DNA of 64,000 bases. Source: Natronococcus occultus SP4 (GTDB taxonomy: Archaea > Halobacteriota > Halobacteria > Halobacteriales > Natrialbaceae). The stretch spans positions 2,099,001 through 2,163,000 of the forward strand of contig NC_019974.1 of the NCBI RefSeq assembly GCF_000328685.1, written 5' to 3'. Positions 7,436 through 15,093 of the stretch are shown here, piece after piece (the first letter of the stretch is position 1; every line of letters begins with the position of its first letter). Made by a program: the position numbers and the translations under genes. The notes under the pieces are model-generated. The model searched no databases, was not told the DNA's origin, and saw nothing but the letters and a program-made list of their open reading frames with translations.

Positions 7436-8584
7436 ATGGTTGACGATCTCGAGAAAGGGCTGGAGGGTGTTCTGGTCGCAGAGTCTTCGCTCAGCTCCGT
7501 CGACGGCGATGCCGGGCGATTGATCTACCGCGGCTATCCGATCGAAGACCTCGCTCGCGGCGCGAGCTACGAGGAGGTCGTCTATCTCCTCTGGCACGGC
7601 GAGCTCCCGACCGCCGAGGAGCTCGACTCGTTTACCGCGTCGCTCAACGAAGAGCGGGCGGTCGACGACGACGTCCTCGAGACGGTCGAACGGCTCGCAG
7701 ACGCGGGCGAGCAGCCGATGGCGGCGCTACGGACGGCGGTGTCGATGCTCTCGGCGTACGAGCCGGAAACCGACACCGAACCCGAGGACCTCGAGGCGAC
7801 GCTCCGGAAGGGGCGACGGATCACCGCCAAGCTGCCGACCGTCCTCGCGGCGTTCGAGCGCTACCGCCTGGGCGAGGAACCCGTCGATCCGGACCCCGAT
7901 CTCGGCCTCGCCGCGAACTTCCTCTACATGCTCACCGGCGAGGAGCCCGACGAGCTGGCCGCCGAGACGTTCGATCAGGCGCTGACGCTACACGCCGATC
8001 ACGGGTTGAACGCCTCGACGTTCACCTCGATGGTTATCGGCTCGACGATGGCCGACATCTACAGCGCGGTCACCGGCGGCATCGGCGCCCTCTCCGGACC
8101 GCTTCACGGCGGCGCGAACCAGGACGTCATGGAGGTGCTGATGGAGATCGACGAGAGCGACCTCGACCACCGCGAGTGGATCGAACAGGCCATCGAAGAG
8201 GGACGTCGCATCCCCGGCTACGGCCACCGCGTCTACAACGTCAAGGACCCCCGCGCGAAGATCCTCGAGGAACGCAGCGAGGAACTCGCCGAGCAGGGCG
8301 AGAGCAAGTGGTACGACTACACCACGACCATCGAGCAGTACCTCGTGGAGGAACAGGGCCTCGCCGAGAAGGGGATCGCGCCGAACGTCGACTTCTACTC
8401 CGGCTCGGTCTACTACCAGCTGGGGATCCCGATCGATCTGTACACACCCATCTTCGCGATGAGCCGCGTTAGCGGCTGGATCGCCCACGTCATCGAGTAC
8501 CAGGAGGACAACCGTCTCATCCGCCCACGCGCCCGGTACACTGGCCCCGAGGACGAGGAGTTCGTCCCCCTCGAAGAGCGGTAG
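7436..8584 (+). CDS. gltA: Citrate synthase
   Basis: A 382-residue type I citrate synthase of the archaeal length. It catalyses condensation of acetyl-CoA and oxaloacetate in the TCA cycle. Signature segments include LHADHGLNASTF and GPLHGGANQDVMEVL (catalytic His of the large domain), GYGHRVYNVKDPRA, and near the end PNVDFYSGSVYYQLGIP, which carries the catalytic Asp, followed by FAMSRVSGWIAHVIEY. The closely related 2-methylcitrate synthases share these motifs, but no prp genes are nearby, so citrate synthase is the simpler reading. AT-rich sequence (7400-7413) at the right distance suggests a near-leaderless mRNA. Confidence 0.93.
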   Translation: MVDDLEKGLEGVLVAESSLSSVDGDAGRLIYRGYPIEDLARGASYEEVVYLLWHGELPTAEELDSFTASLNEERAVDDDVLETVERLADAGEQPMAALRTAVSMLSAYEPETDTEPEDLEATLRKGRRITAKLPTVLAAFERYRLGEEPVDPDPDLGLAANFLYMLTGEEPDELAAETFDQALTLHADHGLNASTFTSMVIGSTMADIYSAVTGGIGALSGPLHGGANQDVMEVLMEIDESDLDHREWIEQAIEEGRRIPGYGHRVYNVKDPRAKILEERSEELAEQGESKWYDYTTTIEQYLVEEQGLAEKGIAPNVDFYSGSVYYQLGIPIDLYTPIFAMSRVSGWIAHVIEYQEDNRLIRPRARYTGPEDEEFVPLEER

Positions 8585-8653
8585 AACGGGCCAGCGAGCG
8601 GAACCGACCCGGAAACCGGCGCTACTTTTGGAGACGCGCGAGAGAGCGAGCGT

Positions 8654-9085
8654 ATGGTGTCGACGCGTCCGACCGAAACGGTGTTCGTCTACGGAACGCT
8701 GACCGACCCCGACCGGGTCGAGGACGTCCTCCGGAGCGTCCCGAACGCGACCTTCGAGCTCGGTTCGACGGTCGTCCTGGAGGGACTGACCCGCGTCGAA
8801 GGGGAGTATCCGACGCTGGCGCCCGGCGACCGGACCGAGGGGCGACTCCTCTCGGTCGACGACCGCGGGCTCGAAGCGCTCGACCGATACGAGGGCGTCG
8901 ACCGGGGGCTGTACGAGCGGATCGCGGTGCCTCGCGAGGACGGCGACGACTGCTGGCTCTACGTCGGCGACCCCGATCGGCTCGGCGTCGCCGAACCGGT
9001 CGAGTGGCCCGGGACGTCCTCGCTCGAAGAGCGGGTTCGATCCTACGTCTCCGATCGAGGTGTCGTCGTTTCGACACCCGAATGA
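8654..9085 (+). CDS. Gamma-glutamylcyclotransferase-like (AIG2/GGCT fold) protein
   Basis: A 143-residue protein with the GGCT-fold opening VFVYGTLTDP, the segment YPTLAPGD, and an acidic helix in LEALDRYEGVDRGLYER that carries the candidate catalytic glutamate. Family members release 5-oxoproline from gamma-glutamyl amines or act on related small amides. Haloarchaea use gamma-glutamylcysteine as their thiol, so a role in its turnover is possible but not shown. It lies 70 bp downstream of citrate synthase on the same strand. The start at 8654 leaves the usual short N-terminus. Confidence 0.85.
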   Translation: MVSTRPTETVFVYGTLTDPDRVEDVLRSVPNATFELGSTVVLEGLTRVEGEYPTLAPGDRTEGRLLSVDDRGLEALDRYEGVDRGLYERIAVPREDGDDCWLYVGDPDRLGVAEPVEWPGTSSLEERVRSYVSDRGVVVSTPE

Positions 9086-9230
9086 CGGGCGTCTGTCCCG
9101 CGTCTGACGGCCCCATAATCCCGTCGCCGTCTTGCGGTTTCACTTTCGCTACGGGTGCATGGGTTTTATGGTCGTTCCACCCCCGACTACAGTCGCAGGT
9201 CACGCGCCGTGCGATCCTGTATTCCCTGTC

Positions 9231-9252
9231 GTGTTGCCGTCGTCGGCAACAC
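9231..9252 (+). other. Strong stem-loop upstream of threonine ammonia-lyase
   Basis: GTGTTGCCG (9231-9239) and CGGCAACAC (9244-9252) form a perfect 9-bp stem with a TCGT tetraloop. There is no T-run after it, so it is not a classical terminator. It lies 85 nt before the ilvA start and directly before the repeated GATAG boxes. It could end the upstream transcript or act in a leader RNA. Confidence 0.5.
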
Positions 9253-9253
9253 A

Positions 9254-9330
9254 GACTATCGGGTTGAGGGGGCAACGACACACCACACCGATTCCCGATA
9301 GTAAATCCTTACAGTACTCGCCCGATAGTC
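9254..9330 (+). promoter_or_regulatory. Operator-like boxes of ilvA (ACTATCGGG / CCCGATAGT)
   Basis: Three copies of one 9-bp word occur before the start codon: ACTATCGGG at 9255-9263 and, inverted, CCCGATAGT at 9294-9302 and 9321-9329. The last two are direct repeats 27 bp apart. The middle copy abuts the likely TATA position (TAAATCC, about 9302-9308) and the third overlaps the expected transcription start. This placement fits a repressor that blocks TBP/TFB or polymerase. Confidence 0.5.
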
Positions 9331-9336
9331 GAACGT

Positions 9337-10548
9337 ATGCTTCAGTTATCGGATATTCTCGAGGCGAAAGAGCGGGTTCGCGACACCTCCAGGTGGACAC
9401 CGTTGCAGTACTCTCATACCTACTCGTCGATGACCGGGGCCGAGGTACACCTGAAACTGGAGAACAGCCAGCGAACGGGGGCGTTCAAGATCCGCGGCGC
9501 GACGAACCGGATCGCGACGCTGTCGGCGGCCGAGCGGGAGGCCGGCGTCGTCACCGCAAGCGCGGGCAACCACGCCCAGGGGGTCGCCCTCGCCGCGAGC
9601 CGAGCTGGCGTCGAGGCGACGATCGTCATGCCCGAGCACGCCCCGATCTCGAAAGTGAAAGCGACCCGCAACTACGGCGCGGAGGTCGTCCTCGAGGGTA
9701 CCGACTACAACGAGGCCGCCGAGCGTGCCCACGAGATCGAACGCGAGGAGGATCGGACCTACCTCCACGCTTTCGACGACGAGGACGTGATGGCCGGCCA
9801 GGGAACGATCGGTCTCGAGATCCTCGAGGACTGTCCCGAGCTCGACACCGTCGTCGTTCCTATCGGCGGCGGCGGACTCATCAGCGGGATCGCGACGGCG
9901 GTCAAAGAACGCAACCCCGACGCGCGCGTGATCGGCGTCCAGGCCGAGGGTGCCTCGAGCGCTGCACCCTCCCTCGAGAAGGGCGAGCGGGTCACTCTCG
10001 AGGGCGTCGAGACCATCGCCGACGGGATCGCGACTCGCAGCCTCGGCGAGCGAACCTTTCCGATCGTCCGGGAGTACGTCGACGAAATCGTCACCGTCAC
10101 CGATCCCGAGATCGCGGTCGCGACGGTGAACCTGCTCGAGCGCTCGAAGACCGTCGTCGAGGGCGCCGGCGCGGTGCCGCTCGCGGCGTTGCTGTTCGAC
10201 CGCTTCGAGTACGAGGACGGCGAGACGATCGTTCCGGTGCTCAGCGGCGGCAACATCGACCTCAACACGCTCAGCAACGTCATCGTCCGCGGGCTGGTCG
10301 AGACCGGCCGGTATCTGAAGATCCGGACGGTACTCAAGGATCGCCCGGGCTCGCTCGAAGAGCTGCTGGCGATCCTCACCGCCCACCAGGCGAACATCTA
10401 CGCGATCCACCACGACCGGACCTCGCGGGACGTCGAGATGAGCGACACCGAAGTCGAGATCGAACTCGAGATGCGAGGGACCGATCACGTCGAACGGTTC
10501 CTCGCCGCGCTGCGCGAGGAAGGATACGAGGTCGACGTTCTCGCGTAG
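9337..10548 (+). CDS. ilvA: Threonine ammonia-lyase (threonine dehydratase) with ACT domain
   Basis: A 403-residue fold-type II PLP enzyme converting threonine to 2-oxobutanoate, the first step towards isoleucine. The PLP lysine is Lys51 in TGAFKIRGATNR. The glycine loop for the phosphate is VVPIGGGGLISGIA, and SASAGNHAQGVA binds substrate. Residues from about 328 (KIRTVLKDRPGSLEELL) form one ACT domain, the architecture of the TdcB-like class found in archaea, so amino-acid allostery is likely. The start at 9337 is only 7 nt past the last CCCGATAGT box, which points to tight transcriptional control. Serine may also be a substrate. Confidence 0.92.
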   Translation: MLQLSDILEAKERVRDTSRWTPLQYSHTYSSMTGAEVHLKLENSQRTGAFKIRGATNRIATLSAAEREAGVVTASAGNHAQGVALAASRAGVEATIVMPEHAPISKVKATRNYGAEVVLEGTDYNEAAERAHEIEREEDRTYLHAFDDEDVMAGQGTIGLEILEDCPELDTVVVPIGGGGLISGIATAVKERNPDARVIGVQAEGASSAAPSLEKGERVTLEGVETIADGIATRSLGERTFPIVREYVDEIVTVTDPEIAVATVNLLERSKTVVEGAGAVPLAALLFDRFEYEDGETIVPVLSGGNIDLNTLSNVIVRGLVETGRYLKIRTVLKDRPGSLEELLAILTAHQANIYAIHHDRTSRDVEMSDTEVEIELEMRGTDHVERFLAALREEGYEVDVLA

Positions 10549-10606
10549 AGCGGTCGTACGGAACGGTGCCGTTAAGGACGAGCGAGCGGAGTCTCCAGTC
10601 AAAGCG

Positions 10607-10846
10607 ATGTCCGAAACCCCGTCCTCACTCGGCCTCTCACGGCGGGCCAAATCCGCGCTGCTGTGGGGAGTCGTCGGCGCCCTCGCCTTTCTGGTCCTCG
10701 TCCAGGGCTATGCCCTGCTGGTCGAGCCGCTGGTGACGATCACCCAGGGAGCGCTCGTCGCCGTCCTCGTCGGGCTCGGCGCAGGCCTCGGGAGCTACCT
10801 GCTGGAACACCGGATCGCCGCCTGGGCGACCCGTCGCGCAGAGTGA
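10607..10846 (+). CDS. Small two-helix membrane protein of unknown function
   Basis: A 79-residue protein with a polar N-terminus, two hydrophobic helices (about residues 19-37 and 45-65) separated by a short loop, and a basic tail (HRIAAWATRRAE). I do not recognise a family beyond small haloarchaeal membrane proteins. It begins 58 bp after ilvA on the same strand and could be co-transcribed with it. A hairpin follows its stop codon. Confidence 0.65.
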   Translation: MSETPSSLGLSRRAKSALLWGVVGALAFLVLVQGYALLVEPLVTITQGALVAVLVGLGAGLGSYLLEHRIAAWATRRAE

Positions 10847-10867
10847 TGGGATCGCTTCACATCCCCA

Positions 10868-10893
10868 AAGAGCGGGGTTTTCTCCCGGCTCTT
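10868..10893 (+). terminator. Hairpin terminator after the 79-residue membrane protein
   Basis: AAGAGC (10868-10873) pairs with GCTCTT (10888-10893), and an inner GGG/CCC pairs across a TTTTCT loop with one G-G mismatch. It lies 22 bp after the stop and before the tRNA promoter. Confidence 0.5.
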
Positions 10894-10932
10894 CGTAACA
10901 GTTAAACGACCGACGTGGCTAGGATAACCCGA

Positions 10933-11013
10933 GCCAGGATGGCCGAACGGTAAGGCGCACGCCTGGAAAGCGTGTTCCCTTTGGGATTCTGGGTTCAAAT
11001 CCCAGTCCTGGCG
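10933..11013 (+). tRNA. tRNA-Ser (anticodon GGA)
   Basis: An 81-nt class II tRNA. The acceptor GCCAGGA pairs with TCCTGGC and is followed by the discriminator G. The D arm is GCCGAACGGTAAGGC. The anticodon stem CACGC/GCGTG encloses loop CTGGAAA with anticodon GGA (reads TCC and TCT). A long variable arm (TTCCCTTTGGGATTC) is diagnostic of serine, and the T arm is CTGGG/CCCAG around TTCAAAT. CCA is not encoded and there is no intron. A TATA-like GTTAAACG lies about 30 nt upstream. Confidence 0.96.
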
Positions 11014-11110
11014 TACTCTACCGCGAGCAAACTCACGAGCGGCAGCTACCCGATACCGGATTCGAATCAGGCCGAGGTTCTGCAAGCAACGCGAGCAGGC
11101 TCTCGGACGT

Positions 11111-11132
11111 GGTTCGAATCCCAGTCCTGACG
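11111..11132 (+). repeat. Partial duplicate of the tRNA-Ser 3' end (att-like scar)
   Basis: Twenty-two bases repeat the T-arm and acceptor 3' end of the tRNA at 10992-11013 with two mismatches (GGTTCGAATCCCAGTCCTGA then CG), followed by TTTTT. A repeated tRNA 3' end is the usual mark of integrase-mediated insertion. Here only about 100 bp lie between the copies, so an element would have been lost or reduced to nothing. The intervening DNA has no gene but contains another T-loop-like GGATTCGAATC near 11058. Confidence 0.7.
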
Positions 11133-11179
11133 TTTTTGCGTTTCACACCGGTAGCGGCGCGTAGTAACGCGTAGCCGCG

Positions 11180-11305
11180 CTACTGCTCGATCTCGACCGG
11201 CGTGTCGCAGGCGATCCAGCGGTCCGGATCCGAGCGCTCCCGAACTTCGAAGAACCCGTCCTCGCTGAACCGTGCCTCGTACTCCGACTGCTGGTTCGAT
11301 TCCAT
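11180..11305 (-). CDS. Small acidic haloarchaeal protein, function unknown
   Basis: An open frame of 41 residues starting MESNQQSEYEARFSEDGFFE and ending in WIACDTPVEIEQ. Its acidic composition and a final Trp-Ile strand resemble small conserved haloarchaeal proteins that I cannot name. It is divergent from the SRAP gene, sharing the AT-richer region 11306-11450, and its stop lies just past the tRNA-end scar. Confidence 0.55.
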   Translation of the reverse strand: MESNQQSEYEARFSEDGFFEVRERSDPDRWIACDTPVEIEQ

Positions 11306-11453
11306 ACCCGACCCGATCACGGGGGCCACTATGAGTACGTGTGGCGTACCACGGATCGACGGAGGAGAAATCGGCCCTTGGGTGACCGTTTCGTCGACGA
11401 AACGGTCGGCGACGAGTGGAGCATATTTGCTCGTGGAGCGCCTACTCGACTAC

Positions 11454-12209
11454 ATGTGCGGTCGCTACACGCTGTTCGTCGACCAGGAGGAACTCGAGGA
11501 CCGGTTCGACGCTCGCGTCGCCGACTCGGCGGCCCCGCTCGAGCCGCGGTACAACGCAGCACCGGGCCAGAAGCTCCCGGTGATCACGGACGAGGACGCC
11601 GACGAGATCCGACGCCTCGAGTGGGGACTGGTCCCGTCCTGGGCCGACGACGACAGCGGCGGGCTCATCAACGCGCGTGCAGAGACGATCGACGAGAAGC
11701 CGAGCTTCCGGGCGGCCTACGAGTCGCGGCGCTGTCTCGTCCCGGCCGACGGCTTCTACGAGTGGGTCGAGACCGACGGGGGTGAGCGAATCGGCGAGTC
11801 GCGCTCCTCCTCGGATCGGAGATCTGACGGTGGGAACCAGCCCTACCGGGTCGCCTTCGAGGACGACCGTCCGTTCGCGATGGCGGGACTGTGGGAGCGC
11901 TGGGAGCCCGAGACGACCCAGACGGGACTGGACGCGTTCGGCGGTGGGCTGGAGGACGGGTCCGACGACGGCCCGCTCGAGACGTTTACGATCGTCACGA
12001 CCGAACCCAACGAGCTGGTCGCGGAGCTCCACCACCGGATGGCCGTCGTCCTCGAACCGGGTCGGGAGCGAGAGTGGCTGACGGCCGACGATCCCCGGGG
12101 GTGTCTGGAGCCCTACCCTGCCGACGAGCTGCGGGCGTATCCGGTTTCGACGGCGGTCAACGACCCCGGAACCGACGAGCCGTCGCTGGTCGAACCGCTC
12201 GGGGCGTAG
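11454..12209 (+). CDS. SRAP-domain protein (YedK/HMCES family)
   Basis: A 251-residue protein beginning MCGRYTLF. After Met removal Cys2 becomes the N-terminal nucleophile that forms a thiazolidine crosslink with abasic sites in single-stranded DNA. The other family residues are present: NARAET (Asn73, Glu77), FYEW (Glu103) and HHRM (about His194-195). The protein shields abasic sites from strand breakage during replication. An insertion of about 20 polar residues near 106-128 is likely a surface loop. The frame is open upstream to 11202, but the catalytic cysteine fixes the start at 11454. Confidence 0.93.
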   Translation: MCGRYTLFVDQEELEDRFDARVADSAAPLEPRYNAAPGQKLPVITDEDADEIRRLEWGLVPSWADDDSGGLINARAETIDEKPSFRAAYESRRCLVPADGFYEWVETDGGERIGESRSSSDRRSDGGNQPYRVAFEDDRPFAMAGLWERWEPETTQTGLDAFGGGLEDGSDDGPLETFTIVTTEPNELVAELHHRMAVVLEPGREREWLTADDPRGCLEPYPADELRAYPVSTAVNDPGTDEPSLVEPLGA

Positions 12210-12404
12210 CGAGCGCTCGGATCGGCGCCGCGAACGATCGGGCCGTTCCTACCAACACTTAAATATGACCGATGTCGCGATCCGTACTCGTATCGACTGC
12301 CATGACAGATGTTCGCATAATGGGCGGCTATCAGCTTTCAGTACTGCGGTTTTCGGAACGGTTCGGGAATACGGCTGCGAGCAGTACCGGACCGATAGCA
12401 ATAG

Positions 12405-12413
12405 TTTTATATA
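12405..12413 (+). promoter_or_regulatory. TATA box of the thermosome gene
   Basis: TTTTATATA is centred near 12409, predicting transcription from about 12435. That falls after the in-frame ATG at 12426 and before the ATG at 12441, so a leaderless start at 12441 is favoured. GC-rich upstream sequence may hold heat-shock elements. Confidence 0.7.
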
Positions 12414-12440
12414 GAAGGACAATCAATGAATGAGCTGACT

Positions 12441-14108
12441 ATGAGCCAGCGAATGCAGCAGGGACAGCCGATGATCGTGATGAGCGAGGACTCCCAGCGC
12501 GTCAAGGACCAGGACGCGCAGGATTACAACATCCGCGCCGCACGGGCGGTCGCGGAGGCCGTTCGCTCCACGCTCGGTCCGAAGGGGATGGACAAGATGC
12601 TCGTCGACTCGATGGGATCGGTAACCATCACGAACGACGGCGTCACCATCCTCGAGGAGATGGATATCGACAACCCGACGGCCGAGATGATCATCGAGGT
12701 CGCCGAGACCCAGGAGGACGAGGCCGGGGACGGCACCACGACAGCCGTCGCGATCGCCGGCGAGCTGCTGAAGAACGCCGAGGACCTCCTCGAGCAGGAC
12801 ATCCACCCGACGGCGATCATCAAAGGGTTCCACCTCGCCAGCGAGCAGGCTCGCGAGGAGATCGACGACATCGCTACTGAGGTCGACACCAACGACGAGG
12901 AGCTCCTGCGCTCGGTCGCCGAGACGTCGATGACCGGCAAGGGAACCGAGGTCAACAAGGAACACCTCGCCGATCTGATCATCGAGGCGATCAGCCAGGT
13001 TACCGTTGAGAACGAGGACGGCGAGAACGTCGTCGACCTCGAGTTCCTCAACATCGAGACCCAGACCGGCCGCAGCGCCGGCGAGTCCGACCTGCTGGAG
13101 GGCGGCATCGTGGACAAAGACCCCGTCCACGACAACATGCCCACCGAGGCCGAAGACGCCGACATCCTGCTGTTGAACACGCCGATCGAGGTCGAGGAGA
13201 CCGACATCGACACCGAGGTTTCGGTCACCGATCCCGACCAGCTCCAGCAGTTCCTCGACCGCGAGGAGAAACAGCTCAAGGAGAAGGTCGACCAGATCGC
13301 CGACCTGGGCGCCGACGTCGTCTTCTGCCAGAAGGGCATCGACGACCTCGCCCAGCACTACCTCGCCAAGGAGGGCATCCTCGCGATCCGTCGCGCCAAG
13401 AAGTCCGACCTAGAGTTCCTGAAGGAAGTCGTCGGCGCGAACATCGTCTCCGACCTGGCGAACGCGACGAGCGACGACCTCGGCCACGGCGACGTCACCC
13501 GTGACGAGGAAGACGAGCTGTTCTACGTCGAGGGCGAGGACGCCCACGGCGTCACGCTGTTGCTGCGTGGCTCGACCGACCACGTCGTCGACGAGCTCGA
13601 GCGCGGCGTCAACGACGCGCTCGACGTCGTCGCCCAGACCGTCTCCGACGGCCGCGTGCTGGCCGGCGGCGGCGCCATCGAGGTCGAACTCGCCTCGCGG
13701 CTCCGTGACTACGCCGACTCCGTCTCGGGTCGCGAGCAGCTGGCCGTCGAGGCCTTCGCCGACTCGCTGGAGCTCGTCCCCCGCGTCCTCGCCGAGAACG
13801 CCGGACTGGACTCGATCGACACGCTCGTCGACCTCCGTGCGGCCCACGACGAGGACGACGAGACCGCCGGTCTGAACGTCCTCACGGGCGACGTCGAGGA
13901 CACCTTCGACGCCGGCGTCGTCGAACCGGCCCACGCCAAGGAACAGGCCGTGACCTCCGCTGCCGAGGCCGCGAACCTCGTCCTCAAGATCGACGACATC
14001 ATCTCCGCCGGCGACCTCTCGACCGACAAGGGTGGCGACGAAGAGGGCGCCCCCGGCGCAGGCGGCATGGGCGGCGGTATGGGTGGCGGCATGGGCGGCA
14101 TGATGTAA
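12441..14108 (+). CDS. ths: Thermosome subunit (group II chaperonin)
   Basis: A 555-residue ATP-dependent chaperonin subunit that assembles into a double-ring folding chamber in the cytosol. Family signatures are ARAVAEAVRSTLGPKGMDKML, the nucleotide-site GDGTTTAVAIAGELL with catalytic Asp, and DGRVLAGGGAIEVEL in the equatorial domain. The C-terminus is a Gly-Met-rich tail (GGMGGGMGGGMGGMM) that projects into the ring cavity. The start is MSQRMQQGQ, supported by the TATA box position. Haloarchaea usually have two or three paralogs; this one is alone here, with hairpins after its stop. Confidence 0.96.
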   Translation: MSQRMQQGQPMIVMSEDSQRVKDQDAQDYNIRAARAVAEAVRSTLGPKGMDKMLVDSMGSVTITNDGVTILEEMDIDNPTAEMIIEVAETQEDEAGDGTTTAVAIAGELLKNAEDLLEQDIHPTAIIKGFHLASEQAREEIDDIATEVDTNDEELLRSVAETSMTGKGTEVNKEHLADLIIEAISQVTVENEDGENVVDLEFLNIETQTGRSAGESDLLEGGIVDKDPVHDNMPTEAEDADILLLNTPIEVEETDIDTEVSVTDPDQLQQFLDREEKQLKEKVDQIADLGADVVFCQKGIDDLAQHYLAKEGILAIRRAKKSDLEFLKEVVGANIVSDLANATSDDLGHGDVTRDEEDELFYVEGEDAHGVTLLLRGSTDHVVDELERGVNDALDVVAQTVSDGRVLAGGGAIEVELASRLRDYADSVSGREQLAVEAFADSLELVPRVLAENAGLDSIDTLVDLRAAHDEDDETAGLNVLTGDVEDTFDAGVVEPAHAKEQAVTSAAEAANLVLKIDDIISAGDLSTDKGGDEEGAPGAGGMGGGMGGGMGGMM

Positions 14109-14109
14109 G

Positions 14110-14136
14110 CGCGGTTCGAACGAAGCCAAAACCGCG
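14110..14136 (+). terminator. Hairpin directly after the thermosome stop codon
   Basis: CGCGGTT (14110-14116) pairs with AACCGCG (14130-14136) around a 13-nt loop, starting 2 bp after the stop codon. Confidence 0.45.
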
Positions 14137-14171
14137 GCGTAGCGAACGGCGCATCGCGCCGTGGGCAACGT

Positions 14172-14201
14172 GCGGTTCGACGCTCACTGTGCTCGAACCG
14201 C
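14172..14201 (+). terminator. Second hairpin downstream of the thermosome gene
   Basis: GCGGTTCGA (14172-14180) pairs perfectly with TCGAACCGC (14193-14201) around a 12-nt loop. A T-run occurs some 60 nt later (TTTTTT near 14264). This second stem may back up termination of a highly expressed gene. Confidence 0.45.
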
Positions 14202-14332
14202 CGATTTCCGCCCACGTCCAACCCGAACGCCCGCACCGTCCGTCGACCGATCGACATCTCGCGTTTTTTGACCGTCCGTATCGTTCCGGAGCCCCTGCCA
14301 AACGCTTTGAATCGACGCGTAGAAGCGATCGT

Positions 14333-14824
14333 ATGGCACGCCCACTCGTCTTGCTGAAGACCGCCGTCTTCTCGGCGCTCGTTCCGGGAACCGTCGCCGG
14401 ACTCGTCCCGTGGGTTCTGGCCCGGCGCGATCAGCTCACGCTGCCGGTCCCGTCGAGCGTCGCTCGGGTCGCGGGCGTCGGGTCGCTCCTCGGGGGCGTC
14501 CTGCTGTATCTCCACACCACGTGTCGGTTCGCCGAACACGAGGGAACGCCGTCGCCGACCGACGAACCGCCCGAGCTGGTGACCGACGGGGTGTACGGCT
14601 ACGTTCGAAACCCGATGTACGTCGCGGTCCTGCTGTGTCTTCTCGGCCAGGCCTTGCTGTATCGGTCGGTGCTCGTCGCCTGGTGGGTCGCGGGCTGCTG
14701 GCTGGGCTTTCACAATCGGGTCCTCGAGTACGAGGAGCCCCACCTGGCGGCGAAACACGGCACCGAGTACGAGCGGTACCGGGAGCTGGTTCCGCGGTGG
14801 CTCCCTCGAGGACGTCGTCGGTGA
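14333..14824 (+). CDS. Membrane methyltransferase-like protein (ICMT/PEMT family)
   Basis: A 163-residue integral membrane protein with about four hydrophobic segments. The C-terminal half has the isoprenylcysteine carboxyl methyltransferase-like signature: VTDGVYGYVRNPMYVAVLL, then EEPHLAAKHGTEYERY. These residues bind S-adenosylmethionine in the family. The acceptor is unknown; lipids or quinones are possible. The start at 14333 follows a plausible upstream region, while the frame before it looks non-coding. Confidence 0.85.
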   Translation: MARPLVLLKTAVFSALVPGTVAGLVPWVLARRDQLTLPVPSSVARVAGVGSLLGGVLLYLHTTCRFAEHEGTPSPTDEPPELVTDGVYGYVRNPMYVAVLLCLLGQALLYRSVLVAWWVAGCWLGFHNRVLEYEEPHLAAKHGTEYERYRELVPRWLPRGRRR

Positions 14825-14869
14825 GTCGGCAGGCCCGCAAATTATTGTGCTCGACGGCGTCGCTCGAGT

Positions 14870-15010
14870 ATGGCGTATCAAACGACTCTCGGCTGGTCGC
14901 TGTTCTCCTCGGGTATCGTCACGCTCATCCTCAAGGTCATGCCGGGTGACTCGCTCTGGTGGGGGCTGTTGTTGCTCGCGCTCGGCGCTGCCATTCTCTA
15001 CATCCGATAG
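14870..15010 (+). CDS. Small hydrophobic membrane protein (46 residues)
   Basis: ATG at 14870 opens a 46-residue frame (MAYQTTLGWSLFSSGIVTLI) with two hydrophobic segments separated by the short polar turn KVMPGDSLWW, ending in LYIR. Such tiny two-helix proteins are common and often conserved in haloarchaea; no function is known to me. It lies between the ICMT-like gene (45 bp upstream) and the ABC exporter. Confidence 0.6.
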   Translation: MAYQTTLGWSLFSSGIVTLILKVMPGDSLWWGLLLLALGAAILYIR

Positions 15011-15093
15011 CGAGCGGTAGAGTGCCGTAGTACCCGTCTCAGGTCGCTTCGAACCGGTGAACGTTTACGATTCGAAACGGTACCGCACCGTCA

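Noticed and set aside
9132-10736. A long plus-strand frame overlapping threonine ammonia-lyase
   Set aside because: The real gene in the other frame has all PLP-enzyme motifs; this frame is arginine-rich without motifs.
11014-11110. A second, complete tRNA gene after tRNA-Ser
   Set aside because: Only a T-arm and acceptor 3' half can be matched. No D arm, anticodon stem or 5' acceptor strand is present.
12302-12433. A 43-codon ORF upstream of the thermosome gene as a real gene
   Set aside because: Its composition lacks the acidic bias of haloarchaeal proteins and it overlaps the thermosome promoter. It is kept only as part of a regulatory finding.
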